Below are positions 36,278 to 46,350 of a DNA stretch of 64,000 nucleotides, in pieces. How positions within the stretch are numbered: the stretch's first letter is position 1; every line of letters begins with the position of its first letter. The position numbers were made by a program, and so were the translations under genes. Source of the stretch: Whalleya microplaca (Eukaryota > Ascomycota > Sordariomycetes > Xylariales > Xylariaceae); assembly GCA_022497155.1 (NCBI GenBank), contig MU385714.1:682001-746000 (forward strand), written 5' to 3'. The notes below the pieces were generated by a model. The model ran no database searches. It had not been told where the DNA came from and was given only the letters and a program-made list of their open reading frames with translations.

Positions 36278-37075
36278 ATGGTTTAGCTATAATGAGTACA
36301 ACACTATCAGAAACAAGAGACACGATAGGTATTGCTTTCGCGTGCTTCATGATAGACAGAAACGAGGACAACAGCGGATAATAGATATCACTATAATATA
36401 ATGAAATGCGATAGGTATTACTATCACTTGCTACGGCAGACAGAAACGAAAAGAGACAAGAAAAAGGAAAAAGTTCGTAATCAAATCAAATAGTAACAAA
36501 CTATCGCGTGCACATAATTTGACTGCTAGACCAGATATAGTCTCAGTCTACTGCCCTCCTCGGTATGCACGATGGAGAGGTGACAATATTGAAGTCTTCC
36601 AAGCCGTCGGCTGTCGTTGAGTCTAGGCTGTTTCGCAATGTACGTAGTCCTCGGCCTACCTAGTTTAAGTTAGAGTTCACCGTATGGCAAGATGGAAGTT
36701 ACCACCAGCTTGCTGGTCGTCGATTTTAAGACACTCCAATAAAATGTATTATGTTTATCATGTAGAACGAGGCGACTGAAAGTATGTTGATAGGCTTCCT
36801 TGTCGGCAATAAATTCCCCATCACTGACCAGGTTTATGTAATAGTTATACAGTCACTGCTAACGAGTTAAAACCAGGGATCATTTATGATAATAGGGGTG
36901 GATGATAGTTATATTGTAAAACTATCTAATAGGCTTACGGGAGACGCACTACGTTGATACACGTAGTGGAGCCGATCATGTGACAGTATTACTCTAGCGG
37001 CTCATTTTTGATCGTTTTCTCTTCCGCCTCTTCTTTTTCGTCCTGTCGCTGCCCTCGATCCTTGTCCAAGCTTAT

Positions 37076-37197
37076 TGTGAGGCCAAACTGTGTATGATTG
37101 ATGATCTGTCTAAGCTACTATGAGTGTGAAGCTATAGCAATATAGGAGAGGGTGGCTGTGCCGCAGTGAGTGTGTGCCCACACACTCTGGCCTAACA
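37076..37197 (+). mobile_element. Solo LTR, copy A, with 5-bp target duplication
   Basis: Begins TGTGAGGCC and ends GGCCTAACA, flanked on both sides by CTTAT (37071-37075 and 37198-37202). It is related to copies B and C through the shared core TGTATGATTGATGAT and AAGCTATAG. The TG..CA ends and matching target duplication identify a solo LTR of 122 bp. The strand is nominal. Confidence 0.82.
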
Positions 37198-37318
37198 CTT
37201 ATATACAGCTGGCTTTGGCGGCTACTTGGTGAGCGTTGTTGTGGCTGCATTCCTGACACGAAAGCGTCACCGGAAAGGTTAGGCTGTCGCGGCTTGAGCG
37301 TTGCCGGTGGACCATGGC

Positions 37319-37834
37319 CAGCGCTTCCATCAAGTCAATTCAAGTCAAGTAAACCACTTTATTTGACTTGAATCAAGTTAAATTAACTAATTGAACTTTC
37401 GAGTTGACTTAAGGCTATTTGCAACTTGACTTGATTAGTAATACACTAAATTACGAATTTTATTCCTGAACTCCTGAATTACGGAGGTCAGTTTATCTGA
37501 AGGAAAAATTCTTTCCAGGAGATGACCTGACAGTAAAATTGTTATACAAAAGTCACGGACGTGATAGTGGTCCCTTCACAAGGATTAGTATAGGGCGTGA
37601 GGTGGCTGATAATATTAACTAACAACGCCAGAAAACCTTACGATATGTGGCTTATATTGTGGCTTATGCTGTGGCTTATATAACTAACAAAATAATTGAC
37701 TAGTATTAAGTGAATCAAGTTAAAAATAAACTTCTAGTTGATTTGATCAATTGTCGAAAAAAAACAATTGTATCAAGTCAAATCAAGTCAATTCAAGTCA
37801 AGTCAAGTAATTAGTTGATTTGATGGAAGCGCTG
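37319..37834. mobile_element. hAT-type MITE (516 bp)
   Basis: Terminal inverted repeats start CAGCGCTTCCATCAA at both ends; 19 of the first 20 bases match. The element is flanked by identical 8-bp direct repeats ACCATGGC (37311-37318 and 37835-37842), the duplication size of hAT elements. The subterminal regions are packed with CAAGTCAA / TTGACTTG motifs. The interior is AT-rich and non-coding, so it must be mobilised by a transposase encoded elsewhere. Confidence 0.85.
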
Positions 37835-37865
37835 ACCATGGCTAGCATCGGCCTCCGGGTCCATG

Positions 37866-37971
37866 TGTGAGGTCTGAATGTGTATGATTGATGATGCTCT
37901 AAGCTATGTGTGTGTAAGAGCTATAGCTATAAGGAGAGAGGTGGCGCAGCCACCTCCTCAGCCACACCTGT
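37866..37971 (+). mobile_element. Truncated LTR, copy B
   Basis: Nearly identical to copy C from TGTGAGGTCTGAATG through the palindromic GAGGTGG..CCACCTC region, then diverges after CCTCAGCCACA. The LTR 3' end is missing. It lies 24 bases right of the MITE's target duplication. Confidence 0.75.
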
Positions 37972-38571
37972 GGGAGGAAGTTCCAAGCTTCGTAACAGAG
38001 TCTAACCTGCCTATCAGACATGTGAGAGAGAGGGGAGTAGCGTTCTGTATCTATAGGAGTAGCGGGCTGCAAACTTAAAACTAAGGGAATAGCGTTCGGA
38101 ATAGCGTTTGACTAGTGTCAAAAGTGCTGACGACAACGTCGAATCGATGACGACGCCAAAATAAAGCAGGAAAGGAAGGAGTATGGTAAGACGAAGAGGT
38201 AAGAGACGAAGATCTGGTGATTTTCGTTCTGGGGATCTTGGTGTTTTGTCGTGCAGTTGTAGAATAGGGGTATAGTATAATGGCCAAAGGCTCCGTTTCG
38301 ATATGTGTTGAAGGCTGGATTGGCTCTCGTTGTCGAATAAATCAAGTTTAACTATCAAAATGTCTCAACCGATGCCGGGCAGACAATTGACGAAAACAAG
38401 ATCTGATGGTCGATGGTTTAGAATCGTCCGAGGAGCCGATCTTTTAACCACGCATTGCGTGGGCAGATCACGGCAACGAAACGCAAGCGTTTCGTTTTTT
38501 CGTCAAAAAAAAAAAGGGTTCTTCTGGGATGAAGATAAAGATCAAAGGGGAACGACGCAGGTGCTACCATA

Positions 38572-38727
38572 TGTGAGGTCTGAATGTGTATGATTGATGA
38601 TGCTCTAAGCTATGTGTGTGTAAGAGCTATAGCTATAAGGAGAGAGGTGGCTGCGCCACCTCCTCAGCCACAGAGAGTGTGTATGGTGTGTGTATGGCTG
38701 CAGGCCTATATGGCTGCAGGCCTAACA
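38572..38727 (+). mobile_element. Solo LTR, copy C, inserted in the end of a gene
   Basis: 156 bp from TGTGAGGTC to GGCCTAACA. The flanking five bases are CCATA on the left and CCATG on the right: a target duplication with one difference. An 18-base segment around GGCTGCAGGCCTATA is tandemly duplicated near the right end. The stop codon of the SR/zinc-knuckle gene (38706-38708) lies inside it. Confidence 0.85.
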
Positions 38728-39887
38728 CCATGGGTCCTTCGGAGAGCCTCGACCTCCGGGGGTGCAAGCCCACGGTAACCGACTCTGTCCCAGCTCGGTC
38801 GCCCGGGTTTGGCCCTCTCCTTTCTGGCCCAGTTCCGGGTAAATTCGGCGGTCCAGACAGCCCGAACGTGCCTGTCTAGTTGCGCGGGGAGGTGGTCGAG
38901 GCTGATACGCGTCGACATACCGAACAGCCCCTGACGCAAATACCAGAGGAAGTACTCGTTGTCGTCGACGTTGATGTCGCCGTGTGCACAATTGTCGTAC
39001 AGGTGGGTTTTCACGCCGCACCTGACGCAGATGTCCAGCATGCCTTTTCTGGACGGGGGTCCGTGGCAGCGAGCCGGGTCGTGGCGCTGGTTGCAGTTGC
39101 CGCACAGGATCTGGCTGCGGTCTGCAGGCAGGGGTCGCCAGTCCGCCGGCCGACTTGACGGCTGCTTGATGACGACGCCCTCGGGCACTGGGGCCAGGCG
39201 GATCTGGTGGGGTTGGTCGCCACAGGTGAACTGGTGGCCGGGCAACATTCTTGGCCCAGGAGGGTTCGCTCGCCGAGAACGGTTCGCTGGTCGAGGAGGG
39301 TTCATCGGCCGAGGAGGGTCCACGCGGTGATTGCCAAGCATTCCTAGCAGTCCCGGACGGGCGACAGAGTGACGGCCCGGCATGTTCGGCCCGGGCTGGG
39401 GTTCGCCATGGCTGCGGTCTCTTGGACCAGTTCGGTTGTCGTTGCTATCACGGTGAAGCCCGTGATCAAGAGTGAGGGTGTGGCTGGGGCTGGGGCTGCG
39501 AGTGTGGTGGTGGTGGCGGCGGCTGTGCCTGTGATGGCGACGGCTGCGGTGACGGCTGCGAGAGCGGGAGCGGGAGAGGGAGCGGCGGCTGTGGTGGTGG
39601 TGGCGGCGGCGGCTGGGGCTTCGGCTGCTGCTTCTGCTTCTGCTTCTGCTTCTGCTTCGGCTGGGGCTGGGGCTGCGGCTGCGAGGGTGGCGGCGGCCAG
39701 GACTATAGTAAGACCAATAGTCGCTGTCGCGGGTGCGGGTGCGGCCTCGAAGGCTGTCTCTGCCACGAGGGCGGTATCGGTCTCTGCCTTGAAGGCGGTC
39801 TCGGTCTCGGCCTTGGAGGCTGTCTCTGGGCTCCAGGCTGGAGCGCCGTCGAGGGTCGCGTGGGTCGGGCGCAAAGCCGGAGTCCAT
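38706..39887 (-). CDS. SR-rich zinc-knuckle protein with C-terminus replaced by an LTR
   Basis: Single exon of 393 residues from the ATG at 39887; a TTG 18 bases upstream is not a plausible start. The N-terminal half has RDR/RGRD repeats, then a long Arg/Ser region (PSRSRSRSRS) and His-rich runs, as in splicing-factor-like SR proteins. The C-terminal half has two zinc-knuckle-like motifs: CGNCNQRHDPARC (spacing 2-3-4) and a canonical CVRCGVKTHLYDNC (2-4-4). A helical region follows (AVWTAEFTRNWARKERAK). RNA binding in the nucleus is a reasonable guess, but no specific family is recognised. The last residues (VRPAAI) and the stop are encoded by solo LTR copy C. Reading across the excised LTR gives GSTCVVPL and a TGA, so the insertion changed only the last few residues. 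Confidence 0.7.
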   Translation of the reverse strand: MDSGFAPDPRDPRRRSSLEPRDSLQGRDRDRLQGRDRYRPRGRDSLRGRTRTRDSDYWSYYSPGRRHPRSRSPSPSRSRSRSRSRSSSRSPSRRRHHHHSRRSLSRSRSRSRHRSRRHHRHSRRHHHHTRSPSPSHTLTLDHGLHRDSNDNRTGPRDRSHGEPQPGPNMPGRHSVARPGLLGMLGNHRVDPPRPMNPPRPANRSRRANPPGPRMLPGHQFTCGDQPHQIRLAPVPEGVVIKQPSSRPADWRPLPADRSQILCGNCNQRHDPARCHGPPSRKGMLDICVRCGVKTHLYDNCAHGDINVDDNEYFLWYLRQGLFGMSTRISLDHLPAQLDRHVRAVWTAEFTRNWARKERAKPGRPSWDRVGYRGLAPPEVEALRRTHGVRPAAI

Positions 39888-41913
39888 CTCGTAGTCCTTG
39901 ATCAATAATTGACCAAGGAACTAGCGGAGAGGGGAGTGGAGAGGAGAGGGTGGTGAGGATATCGTCAAAATATCGTATATGTGCGCTGTGGTGGTGGGTG
40001 TGGGCGCGCAGGGAATTTTGTTTGACGATGCTGAAGGAGAGAGGAAGAGGGGGAAAGGAATTTGACAAGTTGGGTCTCCTTTTATATGCGCAGGGCGTGG
40101 GAACAGAGGACGGGTGATTTTGGAAAGCAAGGCATGGGCGAGGCATACCTTCACGCGTACCTTCACGCGTACGTTTTTGCTAGACTTGGATTTCTGTATT
40201 TTGGCACTGTCATGCTTTACCGAACCACCACCATACTGGCAGGTACCGTGGCATTTTCTGCCACTCTACGCTACATACATGCATGTATCATGTAGAGTGG
40301 CTATAATATACACAGGTACTCTCACCTGTATTGGCTCTCGTCTGTATATGACCATAGTACATTTTATTATATATCAATTTGCTATGATCCACGAATCCTT
40401 TAACCATGAATATTCTGAACGTGAACCGTTACAATTTGTCACTATATCGATAGAGACCGGTAAAATACCCATTTCTTGGCTACTAGTCTAAGTCAATGTT
40501 GGAGGCCTAAAGCTCTTTTCAGGGGCATGAATCTAAGTAGGCAGACGCCGACCATATTGGAGAGCTTTTCTTTAACGCCTTTGCTCTTTAAGTGTCCCAC
40601 GTTCCTTATGGGGATCTGGCAACGAGGAGCGTGAGACAGTTCCGTTAGTACCTCAGTGCTCAAGATAGCTACCACGTTTCAGTGCCTGCTCTGTCTGAAA
40701 TAAAGGGGGGAAGGGGGCTACCTCAACAATACACAGTATATATACCTAAATGTCAACTCCACTCCTAACATTGGCCACAGTGTCAACTGGGTGCTTTGGC
40801 GTAACAGCCAAAGTCCAGGTGGAAGTCTCTGAATAACACTGTCCCATCAGCCTTGAAGGTTGAGAGCCGGATGTTTAATTTAAACAACGTGCTCTTCCTT
40901 ACTTAGTAAACATAATTTTCCCTAATATTTTGTATCCCCCTTTCCTCTCTTTTGACATTATCTTCAATGTGCCGAAGAAAGTAATGTAATGTATATCGAG
41001 CTTCTTAATTGTTGGGCGGTAAATCGGGTTGTCTCCTTCTAACGGGGACCGTCCCCTGTAGTGCTCGGAGTAAGCTCTGGATCTCCTCGTCAGAGAAATT
41101 TAGGTGCCGTCTCGTTGATGGCGATTCGTCTGGATCGTCGCCAAACCTGTCTTGACGAAGAATACGTTGATCGTCTCCAGCATCCAGGGGTCGAGGTGGT
41201 TGGTCAGGGGTAATTGGGTTACCACCGGGCGAGGGATTTCTCAGTTCTTGAATATAAGCGTTTGCTTCTTCCACAGCTGCCTGTGCCACATGCGTTTTTG
41301 TTATTCCTTTGTATTTAATTATGGTGCTGCTCGTTGGTACTTAATGGGCTATCCATGGACATTGTTGCCATTGAATGTTAGGCTTAAGCTATGTCCCGAG
41401 GCCTTGCTTTGCTTTGCTTAGTGTTTGATGTGCTTCACATCTATAGTAGGCCAAAAGTACCTGTTATAACCTCAAACATCGATGTAATGATCATTAGTAA
41501 ACAAATCGTGGGAAAGTAATAACATCTGGAATAATGTGAATGCCATCCACCTATCAGTGACCCTAAGCAATTAGTCCATTTCCAAGACCTAGGTCTCTAT
41601 TGGTGCGGTTAAGCATTAGGCGTGAACCGTCAAGACATCACCATTTCACAAGAGCGGGACTACACAGCGAAGTGTTGTTGAGTATTCTCATTAGGTCATA
41701 TGTGTACCTATAATATCTGTCATATCCTCTGTAGAGGCCGCTGGTAGATATATGCCTGGCCTATCCTGTCACATATAGCGCTAGCCCACCGAGGATTTGA
41801 TGGCTCGAGTAAAACAGAGGTCCGCAACGCCTAAATATGCCGTAGTGTAATGTGCGTATGCCTTATTCAGATCGCAAAATGGCAGTCTGACGAGTTGGGG
41901 TGGAGCTTGTATC
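39888..41913. other. Intergenic region with one uncertain ORF
   Basis: Upstream flank of the SR gene, then AT-rich DNA. A minus-strand ORF ends at 41005 and is open for about 110 codons (includes SDEEIQSLLRALQG) but has no ATG. A possible upstream ATG near 41363 cannot be spliced in phase. It may be a gene fragment. No tRNA or transposon ends are seen. Confidence 0.4.
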
Positions 41914-44317
41914 CTATGTGTTCTCCACCTTCAACCTGTTTCGCATGGAGGCTAATTCTTCCTGCTTGGATCGCATTAGTGGGGAGTCCTCATGGCGTTC
42001 AGAAGACAATCTGGGGACTTACCTCGGCTTTCCTCTTTCCTAAGACCGGCTCCGGAGTGCCTCGAGCGTACATGGGAGTGCTTCCGCCGTCCTTCGTCGC
42101 CTCCTTATGGCAACTAGCGTGGAATATCCGCTCGCCGACTTTGATGGCGTCCGGCCAGACGAACTCCTGAGCATCATCGAGCCATCTCGTCTCAAACTTC
42201 TCCTGGCAGATGGGGCAAACGCTGTTTGCCAGTACGGGGTCGTCGGGGACCGGGACGTACTGCAGCTTGGAAGCCTTTGCGTTTTCTGATGCCGCGTCGG
42301 GATTTCCGGTAGGGGGGATATGATCTATGTCGATGGTTTCCCGAGATTTTATCCAGTCCTAGTACAATCAGTAAGAGTACAGTTAAACAGGATCGCTTTG
42401 AGGCGCTACTTACCACCTCATCGACAAGCCAGCTGCGGTGCTGTCCTCTTTTCTCGGCCTCTGTGATGCGCTGGTTCACACGGAAATGCCAATCCATGTG
42501 GGTAGTCTTTCTCTTCTTGCCTTCTTCGTCTCGTGGAAATCGTCGTCCACACTGTGTGCACTGAGGTCCTAGCGACTCAAATAACAGAGGTAGCAAGTGA
42601 GGGCGGAATCTACTGGCCCGTTAGTTCGTACCTACACGTGAATGTATAGAATAAACGTACTGCTTAAGAGAGGAAGCCCTCAGGACGATGTCATTTGTGA
42701 GAGTCTCTATCGTGGAAGGCCGGGCGTTCTGATTGGTCGGAGTACCTCGGGCAATGGGGAGGGGAAACGGAAAAGGGAGCGAAGGTGGAAGAGGAGCACT
42801 GGGGGCTGGGGTCGGGTTACTGGCCGGCGTCGTAGCCTTCAGAATGCCAGCGGCTCTTAAACTATTTATAAGCGCCATGGGGTCAGGGGGCGGTGGTGCA
42901 GTAGAGGGTTTCTGTGGCTCAATGTGCTGAGGAGTTGGCGACCGGATGGCGACGGTTGCGGGAGGGGGTTGAGGTGTAGAAGACACTTGTGGCGTGGCGG
43001 AATTTCGTTCCATGAGACGAGCCAAGGCACCCGGCCCGAATATGGAATCTATCGAAACCTTGGGGGTTGCCGCTGGCGCCGGCGGAGGAGCTACTGCTAC
43101 GCGTTGTGGTGGGGGTACGGGAGTAGATGATTGGGCTGGGGCTGCCCTTATGGTCACGGCAAGATCAGCAATTTGATTCTTAACAAGCACTAACTGATCC
43201 TGTGGCAGGTTCTGTGTCTGTAGTATAGTTTGCAAATCCAAGAGCGCCTTCAGCCTTGTTTGTATACTAGGGTCATGAGGAGCACGTGTTAATTGAGCCT
43301 TGGAGGCAGTGACCAGTCTCTGAACATCATCATTCAAAGCATCTATGCTGATTCCAGCTTGGGGCAGGCTATAGCCTCCCGGGTGAGGCGGTTGAAAGGC
43401 CATCGACATGGGCGTAGTTTGTGGCGTAGATCTGGGCACGGGCGGCTGGTTCTAGGGAGTATTAGCTGTACAGTACCGTGAAAAAACAGGTGGGCTTGGA
43501 CACTTACAGGATGCATCGCGTAGGCGGTTGGTGGCGTTTGCGTTGGGTTGGTATAAGACGTGCCGTTTGTGTGGGGCATCGGAGGCTGGCCGGGGTAGCC
43601 GTGAACTTGAGACGGAGGACGAACACCCGGGGGCGTAGGCGTCTCACGGTACGGCACTCCTTGACTCATCGGCCTTCCTCGGCCTAGCAGTTGTTGCTGA
43701 CCTCTCATGTGTTCCTGCTGCGCTTGCAGCGCAGTTGTTCTCGCCTTGATAAGGGCGTTCTCTATAGGACGCACTACGTCCGGGGGGAACACCGGCCGAG
43801 TATCTATAGAGCCTGGAACGGGTTCTTTCCACGTCTTGAGCATCTCATCCATTTTTCGCCGGGTGGCGTTGTCGACGGAGGCGTACGCGTCCATGAAGGT
43901 TTGGTATAGCTTCCTGCCAAAGAAAAGTGTATAGGGAGTACCTACATTCTTGACGATCGAGTCAAGAACGTACAGAGCAGGCAACTTCTTGTGAGGTGGG
44001 GCCTGGACAGACATGTCAGTATGGGAAACGACGCGGAAACAGTAGTCGCCATGGTTTTTATGAGGCAAGAGAGAGAGAGAGAATATATAATACGGAACTA
44101 GGCGTGTACTGCCGTGTGCGGCGTAGGCCACGAGAAAAGAAGATTAACCTACTCGTTTAATGTGCTCCTGCAGAGCTCCGGAGATAGCAAGCGCATGCTC
44201 GGTATTTTCCCTTGCAATCAGAGTCAAGTTTTGTATTTCATAGCGAGCATTGGATTGTATGTCTTCAAGAGCCTCCCGAAAGTCCCTAGCCACGGCCTCA
44301 GACTCAGAGTTCGACAT
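41914..44317 (-). CDS. PCF11: mRNA cleavage and termination factor Pcf11
   Basis: Six exons: 44153..44317, 43508..44002, 42661..43451, 42414..42609, 42023..42358 and 41914..41961. Together they give 676 residues in a consistent frame. The N-terminal CTD-interacting domain starts SESEAVARDFREALEDIQ and includes HKKLPALYVLDSIVKNVG and LFFGRKLYQTFMDAY. A long Pro/Gln/Thr-rich middle follows. Two zinc-finger regions flank the Clp1-binding segment: QCTQCGRRFPRDEEGKKRK with MDWHFRVN, and SVCPICQEKFETRWLDDAQE with FHASCHKEA. In the family, Pcf11 binds Ser2-phosphorylated RNA polymerase II and bridges cleavage factor IA to termination. The last exon of 48 bases was inferred from a CACTAATGC branch site and CAG acceptor; it is the least certain. 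Confidence 0.93.
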
Positions 44318-45555
44318 GATTTCTGCTTAATAGATGCGACAGCACCAGATGAATGATGAAGATAGAATGAAAAAAACTAGTGGAGGAGAACACCCTCGCG
44401 ATGTGCCGAGCCCGCCTGTCTAACGACCTGCACCTGTGGGTAGAACAATGACCCTGTTCTGGAGTGGCAGTGTAGATGTCACAAAGGCAGAAGGCCCCTC
44501 ATGGAATATCTTCAAGAAAAAGGTACAAGAATTAGAATTCTCGATGACTCCTTGTGTGACCCCGTCGCGAAAACCGCCAAAGCCTCCACGAGACGCCTGG
44601 TGTTTAAGTACTGTAGAACTCAAGAGTGCTCAAAGCATTCTGTGCGCAAAAGGATTCCTCGACAGCGACAGGCCACCAAAGCCTGACCCGTGACATCCAC
44701 TACTTTCTTTTCGTCAACTAACTGGATCCTGGTATATATTACCTGCGACACTCGAACGCGACCATGAAGGGTGGACTTGGACTGGCTCGTACAGGCGTGG
44801 TGGTCGGGCAAGTATTCGGAGGACTGCGTCCAAGGGAAGGAGTCGATGCAAACGCGAGGTCGAGTGCTTCCAGCAACGAGAAGGGAAAAAAGACTGGAGA
44901 ATTAATTGTAGAAGAGATGAAGGCTGGATTAGGAGGAGCCAGTCGTCGCTCAAATCGGGGAGACGCGGTGTCGCCTTGGGTGTTTGGGTCGCCTGTAGAA
45001 ATGGATGTGGAAGATGAGAGGGACCGTTGAAAGTTGATAACCTTGCGCTTGCTAGGATGTAGGAAACAAGCATTGTGAGTAAACTGAGGCTAAAAATCGG
45101 GGTCACGTGCCACTAGTTGCTGGCAAACGCTTGGCGCTATGACTGATCAGGCAGTCAGGATGGATGACAAAGGCCCAAACTTCCCCTGCAAGTCAGAGGG
45201 CCTCACGAAATGCTCATTCTAACCTCACATTGCCATCACATTAGTCAATTCATAGTGCACAATAATATGATCCCATCGTGTATTTTCTTATTCTAGAGCT
45301 CAATATTCTACAAATATAACCATTTCTTGAATTTATAGCATTGAGTCACATTAATACAATTAATAGGCTACTTTTGCGATAATCTGTCGGAATTGGATAT
45401 GTCGCTAATCATGATAATAATGCTAATTGTGTAAAGCTCAAGCAAATGCCGCTATGTCCCCCGAATCCAGGGTATCAAAAGTCCTAACCAAACGCCTTCT
45501 CGTGAACACCATGCCGAATCCATGCTATGTGGCCATCAATCTCCAATCAATGGAC
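44318..45555. other. Intergenic region with an unsupported small ORF
   Basis: A plus-strand ORF with ATG at 44764 and stop at 45030 (88 codons), and another at 44436-44693, have no family similarity and overlap an antisense ORF of similar length. I do not call a gene. The stretch 45230-45430 is AT-rich. Confidence 0.4.
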
Positions 45556-46350
45556 TCATATCCTGTTGTCTGCAAACCTGTCGATGTGGCTGGCTTCCGA
45601 ATAGAAGCTTGTGGCGCGGTTCATGGGGTGCAGAGCTGTAGGCGGCCGCTGAATTCCAGGCATGACCGGGCTTCTCCTGTCATCGCCAGGCAGCTCGTCA
45701 GGGCCCTGCTCGAGATCGTGGGCAATTGGATGGCTGATCTGTGGCTTTTCGCTCTTGCCGAATAGCCGGAAAGTCTTGCGCTTCTCCTTGCGGATCGAGT
45801 CGCTTCGGTAGCTGTCGTGCTCGGGGACAAACGAGACGTCCTGGGTGATTGCGCCCTGTTTTCGGATCTCGCGAGCTCGGACGCCGCTGTGCTTATTTCT
45901 GAAGGCTAACGAGGCAAAGATGTTGGTAAAGCCGAAAGAGAGGGCGAGGATACCGGATCCCATGATAGCCTGCCAGACTTGAAATGGCGCGTCCTTGTTG
46001 AAGGTGTCTCGGCTGAGCGCGCCAAGGTGGTGGCAGCCCATGAGGATCATGGCGATTCCGAGCCAGGTGAAGCCACGCTTGTCGCCGAAGGCAGGCCAGT
46101 TTGCCGCAATGGCCTCCTGGCCGTAGCTCACGGGAATTTCCGTCCAGATGAGGAGGCCGGCGACGACGATGACGAAGGCCAGAGTGATGTCGTTGAAGAA
46201 CTGAAAGCCGTTGGGCATTTTCCCAAAGTACATCATGATTCCCGAGACGACCATGACGGCCAGTAGGACGGCGATATTGCAACAGCGAATAATCTGCAGG
46301 ATGATGTAGGCGTGCCCCTGGAAGCCGGTACGAGTCTTGATGCCTGCCAT
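45556..46350 (-). CDS. Four-transmembrane fungal membrane protein, function unknown
   Basis: 264 residues from the ATG at 46350 (MAGIKTRTGFQGHAY); an in-frame ATG at 46422 would add 24 residues that look less like a membrane-protein start. Four hydrophobic segments are visible: IAVLLAVMVVSGIMMYFG, ITLAFVIVVAGLLIW, GFTWLGIAMILMG, and IMGSGILALSFGFTNIFASL. A cytosolic tail of about 110 residues follows with basic and acidic clusters (KEKRKTFRLFGKSEK). The layout resembles a family of small tetraspan proteins common in filamentous ascomycetes whose role is unknown. No catalytic motif is seen. Confidence 0.8.
   Translation of the reverse strand: MAGIKTRTGFQGHAYIILQIIRCCNIAVLLAVMVVSGIMMYFGKMPNGFQFFNDITLAFVIVVAGLLIWTEIPVSYGQEAIAANWPAFGDKRGFTWLGIAMILMGCHHLGALSRDTFNKDAPFQVWQAIMGSGILALSFGFTNIFASLAFRNKHSGVRAREIRKQGAITQDVSFVPEHDSYRSDSIRKEKRKTFRLFGKSEKPQISHPIAHDLEQGPDELPGDDRRSPVMPGIQRPPTALHPMNRATSFYSEASHIDRFADNRI

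Larger units (their letters stand above)
36278..38571. other. Transposon-littered AT-rich region
   Basis: Holds solo LTR copy A (37076-37197), the hAT MITE (37319-37834) and truncated LTR copy B (37866-37971). Short GTAGCGTTC/GAATAGCGTT repeats occur near 38035-38110. No gene is seen. The base composition is sharply more AT-rich than in the flanking orphan genes. Confidence 0.7.

Noticed and set aside
38572..38727. Considered whether copies B and C formed the two LTRs of one short element
   Set aside because: Copy B lacks its 3' end, the spacer holds no retroelement features, and copy C has its own target duplication.
39344..39908. Ala/Val/Thr-rich ORFs on both strands over the SR region
   Set aside because: Shadows of the repetitive Arg/Ser codons of the zinc-knuckle gene.
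41005..41289. Minus-strand ORF with hydrophilic protein
   Set aside because: No ATG and no in-phase upstream exon; could be a gene fragment but unsupported.
44764..45030. 88-codon plus-strand ORF with ATG
   Set aside because: No family match and an equally long antisense ORF; kept only as a note in the intergenic entry.
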